From: Eremophila alpestris peregrina
Taxonomy: Eukaryota > Chordata > Aves > Passeriformes > Alaudidae
Assembly (NCBI GenBank): GCA_009792885.1
Contig: WMCF01000026.1
Coordinates: 2,232,001-2,296,000, forward strand
Length of the DNA stretch: 64,000 nucleotides
Direction: 5' to 3'
The notes below the pieces were generated by a model. It saw nothing but the letters and a program-made list of their open reading frames with translations, was not told where the DNA came from and searched no databases. Position 1 is the stretch's first letter, and every line of letters begins with the position of its first letter. The position numbers and the translations under genes were made by a program. Of the stretch, positions 47,261 through 60,100 are shown piece after piece.

Positions 47261-50200
47261 CAGTGGAACTTGTGCTGTGTCTGAGTTTGTGTTTCTATCT
47301 TTGTGCTCCCACAGTACATCCTGAAAAAAATGACTGTAGAAGTCTTGTCTCTTGCACCTAAATTATTTTCCTACAGCACTTTTCCCCATTTGCAAGAAAC
47401 ATTTCCAGTATCTGCCCTATTTTTGTGCCTTGTTTTGTATCTCCTGCTGCATCTGTAACATAAATTCTGCAGGTGAAATGCAGTGTAATGCATCCAAGCA
47501 CAGCAGGATTCAGAATGGTGAGAGCAGTAGTGAAGGCTATAAGTACTGCAGGAATACAGGGATGTAATCAGTATGAATTGATGCTGTCACTCTGGACTGT
47601 GTTACTGTGTAGGCACCTAAATGGGACACTCAGCTAAAGCAGATCGCAGTATCTGAAGCTGTGCACTCTTACTGCTCCCTAATTTTAAGCAGGTTTTAGC
47701 ATTTACAGGTTTTTGCTGCTCCCTGGCATCCTGTTTAAAATATTGCCATGTGAGCAGAGCTCAGCTGGACTCCCTGTTTCAAGGGCCAGAGATGAAGCTC
47801 AGCAGATACATGGTAAAAAACACCCTGTTTATGGGTATGCACAGGATGAATGAGCATATGTATTTTTCATGCCTTGGTTTTTCCTTCCTCTTTTACATGT
47901 ATGTACCAAAGACTTTTTTGACATTTTTGTTGTTGTTGGGGTTTTATTATTGTTGCCCCCCCCGGCTTTCTCCTTTCCTCATGATGTTTAGAAAGTTAAA
48001 CTTTTTCTCCTTCAAAATTTCAAAATAGAGCAGTGATTGTTTTTATTTGTGACTTCTACTCCCTTGCCCTGATGTTTTTTCTTCAGGAAATACATTTTTC
48101 AAAATTAAAAGCAGAAATGTAAGAACCAAAACTACTGGTTTAGTCTACAGAACAGCCAAGTCTTTGTCTGTGCAGACATCCATTAGATTACATGATTACC
48201 CAGGTCTAGCAGTCCTTTATGATAATCTTGAATCTGATCATCACCTAAGTCTTCTCACTGAATGGAAACAGTGAATACCAAAAAGCAAAGAAATTAAGAT
48301 TAGAATTATTTTAAAGTAATACTTAAAGATATTTCCACAGATTTAAAACCTCAAAAAGAAACTAATAATTTTAAAATTAGCTATTGATGACATGGAAGTG
48401 CATGTGGTAGGAATTACACATGCCCACCATATGGCATTAGTATATAAAGAAATGGAAGATCATTGCATAATGATGGACATGGTAATTTTGCATGCTGAGT
48501 TTTGAGGTCCATGAGTATTACCTCTTGAAATCCCATCCTTGTCATGCCCAGTTTTGTATGGCCAGACATGTTCCTGGAGGTTGGCTGACACAACAGAGAG
48601 AAGATTCTTTAGGTGGCCCTCTGGCTGATTTGTTCCATTGCAAAAATAAAGAAGGCTTAAAGCCATAATTTATCAGTGCCACTTTAGGTTAACAACTGCA
48701 GTCAAGGTCTTGCATTGCAAGTGTGGGAAATGGTCAATAGATCATACACAGATGGTGTACAAAATCACTGAGCTGTGGTGTGTCTGAGTGCTTCTCTACT
48801 TATGTCAAGTGAACTGGCCTGTTATAATACTAAAGGGTGAAGTCTACTCAGGGTCTGAATGGAATAGATCCTGCTTGCTCACCTGGTCACCCCATCTGGA
48901 ATACGGGGTGGAATTCAGTCACTGACAGTTGAGATCAACTGCTTCTGTATTCTCTGTCTGTCAGTGATGTCTTGCTTTGCTACTGACTTTAAACTTAATT
49001 TTCTATGGTAAATGATAAAACCCTGCAAGACAAAAAACCCAACATGACAGTGTTCAGAAAACTCTTTGCTTTTCTATGTTACCAGCTCCACAGGTACCCA
49101 GCTAGGAGGCAGTGTGTTTTAGAGAGTAGCTGATCAGACAGGGGCAGGGGACAAAGTCTTGCCATACAAGGCAATGCTAGCAAAAAGTTTCCCCTTTAGA
49201 AGGAATAGCAGAGTGGAACTCTCATCAGTTCATCAAACCATGCTGAGTCCCAAACTAAGAATGATTATAGAAAAGAGCAGAAATGAGGAATGTCACATGG
49301 ATTTTTATGTGCAAGATGTGCAGGATCCACATTTCTTTCCTAGGCCTGCATGCTGCTCAGCATATCTTACCACAGCATGGGAAGAAGAAAGGGCATGTGA
49401 AGGGCAAGTTGCTCACAACTGATTGTTATTTTTGAAGTTCTTGTAAAGAACTTTTTTTTAACTGTTATTGCCTTTAGCAGGTGTGCATAATGTTAGGAGA
49501 ATGTGCTATCAGAAGCACAGCTTTTGTTTGATAGTCCTTATGTCTTTTCACAGGGTTGCATCATTGATCAAAAAAATAAGGTCACTATGGAAACACAGAA
49601 ACATCTCTGTGTTTTCTTCACCATGTTTATTTTTAACACTATCGAATCTTATGAATGATTCTTCACATGTTGAAAAAGATTTCTCTGAATGTCCTTTCTT
49701 ATTGTGTAAAACATACACATAGGATTTAACATAAGCCTTCAGTGATTTAGAATAATTTTTGCTAAGGGTATTTAAGGAAACACAAGCTATTTCTAATGCA
49801 TTAAATTTTCCCCAACCTTTGTGAAAATTCAATCTTGAATTTTAAAGAATGAATCAGTAGCAGCTAAACTCCTGAAATGAGGAAAAGATGGTTGTGGCTT
49901 TCAGTGTTAGAAACACTCAGAGCTCAGGGGTTTTGAGTCCCTGAGCACATGTTATTGCACTCTTATATAGACAATCATAATTTTTACAGGTGTCAGCAAC
50001 TGAAGTTTGTAAGAACTGCTTGATTTCTTGGGCAGTACCTTGGGAATTACAGTTGCATACTTAGATTTCGAAATGGTATTTTAGAAGGTGAATATTATAA
50101 AGCAGTTGACAAAGACATTAAAGATTGATTTATCTGAAATCTAAACACATCGTATGAGAAAAATTGTCCATCTTTTTCTTGGGCTGTATAAATTAATGCT

Positions 50201-51428
50201 GCTTGTGAAAAACCAAGATACTATCAAATGCCATAATTGTGAGATTGATATTAGAGGTGGCATATAAATAATGATCCATGCCATGAGTAAAAGCAAAGAC
50301 AGTTTGCCTTTAAAAAGGTAAACTTTCTATATCTGTCACTTAATAAAATGAAATTGTACTGCCTCAGTTTGCCTCTCCTCCTCATCTTTCTTCCCTACCC
50401 TTCCAAATTTTCACAACAGTAAACTTCATTTCACTGGTAACCTACATGTAATTTGAATCCAGTGGAGTTTTGTAAGCTGAACTTGACAGAATGGGGACAC
50501 ACAGAGGAAAAAATAAGAACACATACACCATTCTTTATTTTTCCCCTCTGAAAACATTTCTATTTTAAATCAAAGTAGATGATTCTTTGCATATTCATGT
50601 GCCCTGAATATGAGTTCTTGTCAAAATCATCTTTCTTTAAAGAACATGCATTGCAGTTCTCAGACCCTCATGTCAGTTGCATATAAAGTAGGATCTAGTG
50701 CAATCTCTGAAACTCTCCTGATTTCTATTGTACAATTATTAATTAGAAAAAAAATCTTCCTTTTTCAGACTTGCTACCATCATGCCATGCTCCTCTGTTT
50801 TGAACCTGAAATTACTCCTATAACTTTTGTAGATTGGGCCTTTCAGGTTCCAGAGAAGAATTTAACCAACATCCTGAGTCAAACACCTTTGATTCAAATG
50901 CATTGTGCATAATAGAATATTCATAAATTCTTATAAATTGTCAAAACAGTAGACAAGCTAAGAATTCTATTCAAATAATTTTCTTGGAAAAAACTCTGGA
51001 AATAGAACTAGGAACACTGTTTGCATATGAGTAAGTGTCTTATCCCTCAGAGCTCTCAAATCATGGTGAGCAATTAACTCAGTGCCATTCAGCAGCATTC
51101 TTGTACAAGAGGAACCTTAAGGCCTTGTTGTCATAATTTCTCAGTCCACATTTGCCTTTGCCATTCAACCTTTTCTAATTGCTACAAAAGTTTTGAAGAA
51201 TCAATATAATATTTCTTTAAGATAAGCTTTTGCTGGAGAAGACAAAATAATGAAAAATATGTGAAGATAATCTGATGTAGCAGTTCAGGAAAGCAACTCT
51301 ATTTGTTGGTTTTGCCTTAATGACTTCCTGAACAGGAACCTAAATTACAAATCCTTTAACCTCTCTATAGAGAGAAATTATGAATTTCAAGTTGTTAAAA
51401 AAATCTTATGAACAATAGTTTGCAGGTG
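47261..51428. other. Unique non-coding stretch
   Basis: No gene or transposon is recognised. A C8 run lies at 47956-47963. CCACCATATGGCA near 48424-48436 is a one-mismatch CTCF core, but the mismatch falls at a highly constrained base. Open frames at 49159-49422 and 50610-50912 show no domains. Confidence 0.5.
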
Positions 51429-51924
51429 TGTTTATGTTGTCTGGGATAGAATTAATTTTCTTCGCTGTAGTTGATATGAGCTCTGTTTTGGATTCATGCT
51501 GAATGGAGGGTTGATAAGAGGTCCTTTAGTTACTGCCTTTTCTGCTTCTCATCCCCCCACCAGCAAGCAGGGGGCTGGTGCATAAGGTGTAGGGAGGGGA
51601 CACAGCTGGAAGAGGTGACCTCAACTGACCAAAGGGATGTTCCATATATTAAAGAGCCAATTTCAATATTTATAAAGACAAGGAAAGTTGGCTGTGGGCC
51701 ACAGATCAGGAACTCGATGGACATCATTCAAATGGTGGTGCACAATTGTTAATTGTTTTTCTTTCTTTCTTGGTTTCTTTTGTTGTCTGTTTCCTGGTTA
51801 TTGAACTACTCAACCCACAAAGCTTCTGAGTCTTACCCTTTTAAATCTCTTTCCCCCTTCCTGGGTGAGGGGAGTGAGAGGCTGTGTGCTATGCACAAAT
51901 TGCCAATCAAGGTTAAATCAGACA
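51429..51924 (+). mobile_element. Solo LTR, avian ERVL-like family, plus orientation
   Basis: The ends follow the LTR rule, with TGTTTATG at the left and AATCAGACA at the right. Between them, in family order, are CTGGGATAGAATTAATTTTC, CTGTTTTGGATTC, CTTCTCATCCCCCCACCAGC, GGGAGGGGACACAGCTGGA, GACCAAAGGGATGTTCCATA, GTGGTGCACAATTG, a CTTTCTTTC pyrimidine run, CTCAACCCACAAAG, and GGTGAGGGGAGTGAGAGGCT before GGTTAAATCA. The poly(A) signal position reads ATTGAA near 51800. No gag, pol or env sequence flanks it, so homologous recombination between two LTRs probably removed the provirus. At about 496 bp it is shorter than its relative at 57402-58004 and has internal deletions. No clear target-site duplication is seen. 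Confidence 0.85.
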
Positions 51925-54900
51925 GCAGAAAAAGAATTACCTTTTTTTTTTTTATAATATTATTTAGTGATTACCTTTGAATTACAGAGAATTTATTGGC
52001 TTAAGCAATCAATATTTTACTGAAATAGCAAGTCCTTCTCTCAGATTGGATTAATAAATCTTTTCCCACTTTTTTCACTATCACTTTTGTATTTACTAGA
52101 ACATTTAAAATACAAAATATTAAACACAATGCTACCAATGAATAGAAGCATTTTGCTTTTACAGTGAGCATAAACATATACAAAGAGACACACAGCTTAT
52201 CCTAACTACATAAAATTAAGCTTAAGTTAATAATTTATTTGCCTTTTCCCACTGCAGTAGTTGTGAGTGACATTTTTTTCCTTTCCTGATCTTGAGCAGA
52301 ATCTTTTCCTGGAAGAATAAAAATCACCTTTTTCTAAGGGGAAGTTTCATTGAATCAATTAGATTTTGGCAAATTTTTTTTTTCCTAGTCAGTCAAGAAA
52401 TAGTATCAAAAAATATCTGACAGACCCTGCTCTCAAGGAAAATAAAATTTAGTTTGTTTTCCTGTACTGATATTAATACTTATTTTCTTTTTGAGTATAT
52501 TTTATTTATTTGTAGCTTTTCAATATCTGATTTGGTATGAGGAAAAAATAAAAACCCCTTTATATACTGAGACAGAACGAGAAGTAATTTTACATGGTAA
52601 TGCCTGAAATTAGTTTTCTTGATGAGTTTGTGCATCTAACTACAGCTTTGTGGGTAAAAAAAAAATCTATATCTAATTATATTGTATGTGTATGTTCCAT
52701 TTAATTACTAGTGAGAATAACCTAATTTATAAGCAAATGAGGAGCATGGTATTTTTGTCTTGTGATGCCAGTATATCATCCTGATATGTTAATGTGATGA
52801 ACTTAACTGAAGCATTGGCATTTTTTCTGTGTAACTAGCAGTGCAGAGAAGTGGAAAAGAAATAATAATTTATATGTTGTCTCCTAGCAAAATTTTTTCT
52901 TTCTCTTTTCTAAAGAGCATAAACAGGGGTATAGCAACTTCACAAGTAGAAGAAACAATAATATGAAATCAATGTGTGTTATTTTGCTGGCCTGTTTATT
53001 TTGTTGAAACAGACCATTGCAGACCAGGCTTGTCCCACACCTCACATTTATTGTGCAGGTTTCCATTAAATTCTTGCTGCCATCATTATTTCCTATCAGC
53101 ACACAGTATCTGCTTTGTAGTTCCTTGAGAAACGTTGAGTGGTCTTTAAGGAAGACAGAAAGCTTTAGAAAAGAGATAATTCGAGGTATTGGATCTCTAT
53201 TTTTGTGAATGATCTGAGAAAGAGCAAGGAGCACAACATATTGCCAGATTGTCCCCTGCTAATTAACAGAGGAGGCAGAAGAAACTTTGCAGGAGAGGTG
53301 ACCTGTTGTCACCGTGTCACTTGGCAGGGTGCAGAATTGTTTACTCATGTAGAAAGCTGGCAGGGCTATCAGTCTGTTCCCAAGTTCTGCATTTGCCTGA
53401 AAACAGCTTTTGACTGCATAAATGATCAACACATGTTTGTTTTGCTGTTTGGTTTTTGGTTTTTTTGGTTCTTTTTCATCAGTGACCCCAGCTTTGAAGG
53501 AAGCTCAGAAGTCATGCAGGTATATCAGATACAGGCATCAAAACCCTTAATAATTAACTCCTATTGCCAGAGGGAGAGCTGGCCCTTAAATGGGAATAAC
53601 AGCAAAGTTTCACCCAAGGAAGTTCACAGTTATTCTCAAAGGCTTTTTAGAGGATGAGACAGAGCACAAATTTGTTTGTCTACTTAAATGTCATGTATTG
53701 GTATATAATACTGAAACATTTCATTAAGTGTTGGTTTATTTTATTAAAAATGGAAAAAATAACAACTACTAGAAAAGACTAGAATTTAAGACCAAAAAAA
53801 GGCTTTAAATGCATGCCAGAAAAGACATCAGAAGGAAAGTGTCACTCCTGTCTCTGCATTAGGCCTCGATTGAGTCTAAAAATTGTATTTTATGTTTTCA
53901 GAAAATGTTGGAATTAATTGCATGATTTCAAGAGGAAACTTGTGTGTTTAAGAAAATTATGGTGCCATTAAAGCATGAGGCCAAGCTGAGCTTGTAATAA
54001 TTCACATGTGTTTTGCTTTTGAATGCAAGCTTTAGAGTGCAGGACTATTTTCTCTTAAGTAATTGTCCTCACTGGTCAGCAGCACTAACTGGAAAACAGC
54101 ATAGTGAGCATATAGGAGCTACTTGAAAAATGTATGGGGGTTTGTAAAATGCTTTGAGAATATTTCATGGAAAGTGCACGAGAACAAGTGAAAAATGGTG
54201 GGTGACCTTACTGAAAATATTAGTTTTAGCTGTTTGGTGTTAATTGGTAGTGTTTTGGAGGTACTCCTAAAACATTTCTTCCGAGTACTTTGACAGGCAC
54301 TACAGGAGATTTGTGTTATGCAATCTGAAATTTTTTGTTATAATTCTGAGCACCTTGCTAAGAAAATGAGATCTTAATTATGTGTAATTATTCTTTTCTC
54401 ATTTTTAATTTCTCTGAAGCAATTCACCTTATTTTTTGCTAAAAGTCTAACAAAAGAAGTTAGCTTAGAACTGTATAATTTAATTTTTATTTCTGATACC
54501 CAACTGCTTATCCTGTTAAGCTTTATCAAGCACATTTTAAATCAACATGTTTACTTATTGCAGTGATCATTAACAATCAATATAAATAGGCCTAATTTCC
54601 CAGTTTCTAAGAGGATCTTAATCTCAGCCTTCCATGGAAAGAGTTTGCATTAAAATTTTTGGTGGCTTTTTCCCTCATGTAATGATCTTAAGTAAACTGA
54701 CTGTCTGAAACTCTAAGGGCACTTGAACAGAAAACAAAACCCACAGAGGTTTGAAAAGGCTTAATTAGCCCTTAAAACAGTAGGTTCCATATTTCTGGTG
54801 CCATTTTTTTTTTCCTTGGGTAGGACATACCTCTCCAGCCAGCATGATCTCATGCCAAACTGGTATTTGCTGCTGAAGAGTCCTGCAGAAGAGAGCTACT

Positions 54901-55333
54901 GTGGATGGAGGTTGGGGTAGTGAAGATCTTTCCTCTGGCTTAGTATTTTCCCCATGTAATATAATGTATCTTAAGGAGATTTTTAAAAATAACCACGCTG
55001 TCTGTTCTTCATGGTTAAAAATGCTTCTACCAATGCTTCTTTCTGTTTCTCGTGTTCCTAATGTTCCTAGGAGGATATGTGACTGAATATATATGAGGGT
55101 GGGTGGAAGTATGCCTTCCACATAATGAATGGCAGGTCTAAATATACACCTTTTGAGCAATATTTCTAAACTTGGGCCCATCTGTTTTTCTAACCAGTTA
55201 TGCAATCAGATCAGGAAATACTGAGTAGGTTGAGGTGACAATGACTGAAGAAAATCATTGTAACTTAATCTTGTGTTTGGAAAAGCATCCTCCAGCTTGA
55301 AAAAGAAAGGAGGAAAACTTCAAACAGAAATAT
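51925..55333. other. Unique non-coding stretch
   Basis: No gene is recognised. A T run lies at about 51942-51952. The longest open frames of the window lie here: 53205-53657 (+, 150 codons) and 54765-55205 (-, 146 codons). The first crosses a T/G-rich tract that encodes a Phe/Trp run; neither shows a domain or family resemblance. Confidence 0.45.
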
Positions 55334-55384
55334 AATCACATCATTTTAATCACATCATTTTAATCACATCATTTTAATCACATG
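55334..55384. repeat. Minisatellite, 3.6 copies of a 14-bp unit
   Basis: AATCACATCATTTT occurs at 55334-55347, 55348-55361 and 55362-55375 with no differences, then a partial fourth copy AATCACAT. The perfect identity suggests recent expansion and likely length variation among individuals. Confidence 0.92.
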
Positions 55385-57401
55385 GTTTGTGCAGTAAATT
55401 AAGTGCATCTACTATTGCAATAGACATCTGATCAGTATTCTTAGATGTTTGAAGCCCCAGCTGCAAGTGAGGCTTTAGACCAATTCATGTTATGGCCAGG
55501 GGAAGGAAAAAAAAGTGTGTGGAGAATGTTATACACCCAAATTAAGTGAAATTGTGGGCTATATGAAAACAGTTATTTACTTGACTAGACTGACTGCGTG
55601 CCATATTAAAGGTCATTCATTACTCACTCACTGCATGTATTTTGTTTTTAGTTAAATAGGAGTAATAAGGAAGGAAATAACCATGGGAAAATGAGATTTT
55701 TCATTATAAAAATAGCCATATCTGATACACTGAAGGATATTGAAAAATAAGAAAAAGAATCATGGTCATGTGATTTGTGCCAGCTTAGGATGCTTACAGG
55801 TTTCAATAACAATCCAGGCCTTAAAATTCATTTATTTTCTCATATCCTGGAATCCTAAATGCTTTTCTTGGTTTGAGGAAACCTGTATAAAAATAAATAT
55901 GAAATTTCAAGACTAAAATAGAACTTGAGAACATGTTTCAATTTTCAGAATATTATTGCAACTTGCAGGATAGTTTTAAATTATTTAAAAGGCAGTGACA
56001 TTTTAATGCTTTGAAAAAAAAAATCTATGCATATTATGTTTTCCCCACAGCATGTGCTGGGGTGAAAAAATATATATCAAAATGTGTTGTGGTAATTATA
56101 GGTTTAGTTCATCTTCTATTTTTGTTCCTTCTCAAGTGTCTCTTTAGCTTTTTTTGATGGTGTTTTGCAATGTTGTGTGCTATGATTGACGTTAGAGCAT
56201 TTTTTTTTTTTTGGCCTGAGTGTCAGGTATTTTTGTAGCAAATTATCTTGTCAGTTAATCAGTTAATACTAAAAAATAGTGCTGATATGATTGTCAGTGT
56301 CTAGTTTAGACTGAACTTCAGAAATATGTGATCCAAGTTGTGAAGCTAAACTAAGAGCAAAATAAATACTTGAAACCTTTTGTTCTGAAGGTCCACCTCA
56401 GGAAGCATTGTCCAGATTTGCCAGTGTCAGATGTCCTGTCTCATGTCTTTCAGTGTTGTAATAGTGCCATGCTGGGCCAGTGATCCCACAGCTCAGTGCT
56501 TGTGTACCTGTGTCTTCAAGTGGGGCACAAATCCTCTTTCTGATCCATTTGGAGCAGCAGGATTTCCTTTATTTTGGCTGAGGCAGAAGAGGGGTACATT
56601 ATAAACCCTTCATGACAGCTTTTGTTTCTGTTTTGTTAAGTGGAGAACAAACATTCTGGGCTGTGTGACCAGAGAGTGGGAGAGTTAGACAAAGAATTGC
56701 ATGAGGTTTGGAAAAAGACATTTCACTCCATGTTACTGCATACAGAGGAGAGATTTGATTTGTTTTAACAATGTAAACCCATTTTGCTCTGATGGAGTGG
56801 AATTATTATTATGGACTTTTCCCCACTAATTTCTCCATGATGATTTCAAAACAGTTTTTCAAGGATGAATTTGCATCTATGACAACTGTACCACTTGTGC
56901 TTTTGACTTGGATTTTTCCTGCTTTTATAGGGAGGTACAGTATTAGCAATGTTTTGTATTGATGGGGGAGAATAGCCCGTGTTGGAATTGGCTTTAAAAG
57001 CAATAAAAAGTAAAACCTCTCCTCTTAATTCTGTTTCTGTGTGATAGAAAAGCCTGTGAAATGTGATGATTCAGTATTCTGTGTAGTTGAGATGGGCAAT
57101 ACAATGGAGCTGGGTGTGCAGTACTCTGACATCTATTGCATAGGTATCAGGATAGAATTCTCTCTGCTGGACTGTGTACAGGTTTGTTTGTTTTGGTGAA
57201 TTTCAAGTTGAGGAAAGGAGACTGTTTATCTTTTTCTTTCTTCCCTGCCATTCTCTAGTATATCTGTACAGCTTTTACAAATTATGATACTTATTTGACT
57301 TAATGGTTTAAAAACTATGATATGATCTCTTCCTCCCTTCCAACCTGTGTGTCTGCACAATAGGGTGCATCATTAGGGCAGGTGCTCTAGGAATTTTTGG
57401 T
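55385..57401. other. Unique non-coding stretch
   Basis: No gene or transposon is recognised. A T run lies at 56200-56213. The part at about 56380-56700 is slightly GC-richer but holds no recognisable element. Confidence 0.5.
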
Positions 57402-58004
57402 TGTTGTGATTTAACCAACAGCTGAGCACCACACAGCCACTTGCATGCTGCCTCTGCCTCCTCTGCTCCATCCCCCCAGTCCTGTAGTGGGACAGGAGAG
57501 AGGATAGGAAAAAAAGAAAAAAAGGTAAAATTCATGGGTTGAGAACAATTTAATAGGGAAAAGGAAGAGGAAATGATGATGATGAGCAAGATAAAAGACA
57601 GAAGATAGAAAGCAAGTGATACACGATGCAATTGTTTACCAGACAGCTCCCTAGCAGCAGCTCTGGTCTTTTTCTAAGCTTAGGGAGTTTCTGAGCCCTG
57701 GTGTACACTCAGCTTTTCCCTTAGTGTAGCTGCTGAGCAGGATGCCACATTGTATGAAATATTGCTTTGGTCAGTGAGGGTCAGCTGTCCCAGCTGTTCT
57801 ACTCCCAGCCTCTTCACTGGTATGGTGAGGAGCAGAAAAGGCTTTGACTCTGTGTAAACACTGCTTAGCAACAATCAAAGCATTATTGATGAATTAATTA
57901 CCAACAATTAAAACATCAACATTATTATCATCATAAATCACAAGTACAGCACTGTGCTACTTATGAGGAAGAAAATGAACTCTATCCCAGCTGAAACTAG
58001 GTCA
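57402..58004 (-). mobile_element. Solo LTR, avian ERVL-like family, minus orientation
   Basis: This is the same LTR family as 51429-51924, reversed and longer (about 603 bp). On the plus strand it runs from TGTTGTGATTTAACC (reverse complement ends in ACA) through CTGAGCACCACACAGCC, TCATGGGTTGAGAACAATTT, TGATACACGATGCAATTGTT, TTTGGTCAGTGAGGGTCAGC, CTAAGTTAG-type central sequence and TTAGCAACAATCAAAGCATT to AACTCTATCCCAGCTGAAAC with TAGGTCA. The poly(A) signal ATTAAA is kept on the minus strand (57549-57554). A (GAT)n run near 57574-57588 replaces the ATT-rich segment of the family. No internal proviral sequence or clear target-site duplication flanks it. Confidence 0.9.
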
Positions 58005-58875
58005 CTGATTATAGCTCTCTAGGATTTTGCCAGAACTCCTAGTAGAAGCAAAAAGTACGTGCATCCTTTTAAAATGTTTTGAAGGATTACTTTAAAGCAT
58101 ATGCAAGTTTAGTAATTCTTGCTTTAATCTTTTACATTTTGATTGCCATGTATCACTTCCCAAAGGTGCTGTTCTGGGCAACTATTGTTCTCCCCTGACT
58201 GTTCTGAGCCTCGTCATACATTTCTTGAGCAGAATTTAGCATGAGTTCTGGCAGGTTTCTCAGTTCTGTTGACTAGACTTATCTACATCCACATACTGTA
58301 TTTTTGATATGTACTCAGGAGAGAGTAGTTAGCTGGCCAGACTTCTTGTTGCATGTAAGACCTCTACTGATTCAACAAGCCTTGCTCCTGAATCTTACCC
58401 TGGATGTCTAACACTGGTTGGTAGTTGAGTTTCTGAAGATATATTATCTGTGTTCAATCAGGAAAGGAAAAGACAGCTGATACTGTTTTTTACAGCTAAA
58501 TCTCTGGGGTATCTCCAAGGTTTCCAGTTTTCCATGAAGCCTTAATAATGAAACTGACAAATCACAAAATTGTATTAAAACAAATTGGCTTACAAGCTTT
58601 ACAAACTTACATCAGAGTATTTGATCTCTGGATAGGCATGTTTTATTTTCATGTATACCTAGCTTTGTCATAGTTTAGTTACGGTGCTGTCTTGTAGTGA
58701 GACCAGACTATGCATTTACCTTCCCACTCCAAAAATCTCTGTTCTCCTGAGGGTTGGAAGGAAATCCAGATGTAATAGGATCCAGGAGAATCATTGATGA
58801 CTTTCTCCTGTGTGAATGAAGCCAAAGACTACCCTGCTTGTGGTCTAAGGAATATTTTTTTTCTCCTTCCTTCTT

Positions 58876-58904
58876 AACAAACACAACAAAAACAAAACAA
58901 AAAC
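58876..58904. repeat. (CAAAA)n low-complexity repeat
   Basis: AACAAACACAACAAAAACAA followed by AACAAAAAC is an imperfect A/C pentamer-like run. Confidence 0.8.
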
Positions 58905-60041
58905 TTCTCTCTGACCAAAGCTGAAATTTTTTGATTTAGTTTTGGGGGCTGTTTAAATCATCGGGAGAAACTAACAGAGTTGCATGTCTTTCTAAAAAGC
59001 AGTTTTCCACAGAATTATGTGTGAAATCATATGGCTCTGACCACAGTATGAATTGATAAAGATAGAAACTTCAAGCTGTTAGTAGAGAAAATTTCAGCCA
59101 GTGCTCAGTGTAAAACATACTTCTGGGATTATCTGTGTTAAGTTAATAAGGAAGCAATCAGTTTTGTGCCCCTGACTCTTGATGTTGTGTCTGTTTCCAT
59201 GGTGTTCTTTGCTGCTTTCTACTCTCTTTTGTCTTCAGACACACACGTACATATCCTCAAGGTGTGGGAGGGAGGGAAAGAAAGAGACAGCATTGGCAAT
59301 CCCTCCTTCACCTCTGCAGGTCTTGCATACCCTTTCATTTTGGCTAAGAAGGAGTTGCCTGCATTTTCTTGAACCGTAACCCCCTGGGGAGTCAGGAACA
59401 TAGAAAGGAACCTGATGCTTTGGTGTATCTGCTCTGACAGGCATGTGAAGTATGAACCATACTGTATGTGGCAATTAGGAAACAATTCATGTAAAGAATA
59501 TAAAATTCAGTTTTAAGGTGTAGGGAATGAGAATTTCTGTCACAAAGTTGTTTGCACCTCTCTGCCTTGATGCTTCACACAAATCTCTGGGATATATTTA
59601 GCATTATTCTCATCATCCTAAATAGTCAGGGATAAAGAGTTAAATAGCCTTCAAAATACTGTACAACTTTTCTGTAATGGAGCTAGTTTTGAACAGAAAT
59701 CTGGTATCCTAATTTGTGGCTTTATAATTTTGTATCTGTAAATCTCAAATTTACTCTTTTGAATTTTGGTGCCAACATCAGAAGTCAAGGGCACTTTCTG
59801 TTCCTACTTGATTCTCATAAATCTGCAGACAGAACTTGGTTGCTTCCTCCTGCTCCCTGTTGCAAGAGCCTTGAAAAGGATGGGGTATTACCTAATTCTA
59901 TCCATACATACAACAGAAAATAATAATTAAACAAGGCAAATGTTACATCGTGAATTACAGAGGAAACTTGAATTCAACATCTTTTCCTAAATATGTGGAA
60001 AAGAGTGAAATATTCTTACTTATGTGAATGAAGAGGGATAA

Positions 60042-60100
60042 GGTTTGGGTTTTTTCTTTGTTTTGTGTTTGGGGTTTTGGGGGTTTCTGGTTTTTTGTTT
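60042..60100. repeat. T/G-rich low-complexity tract
   Basis: The plus strand is nearly all T and G with GGG, GGGG and GGGGG runs (60047-60049, 60071-60074, 60079-60083). The minus-strand peptide it encodes (Lys/Pro/Asn-rich) is a by-product of this composition. Confidence 0.75.

Noticed and set aside
48424..48436. CTCF-like CCACCATATGGCA
   Set aside because: The mismatch falls on a highly constrained G of the core.
53190..53230. FVNDLRKSKEH-like reading compared with the FINDLDEG block of CR1 reverse transcriptase
   Set aside because: Only four or five residues agree and nothing before or after continues the match.
57308..57874. Minus-strand open frames near the second LTR
   Set aside because: They lie inside or overlap the LTR and its edge; not genes.
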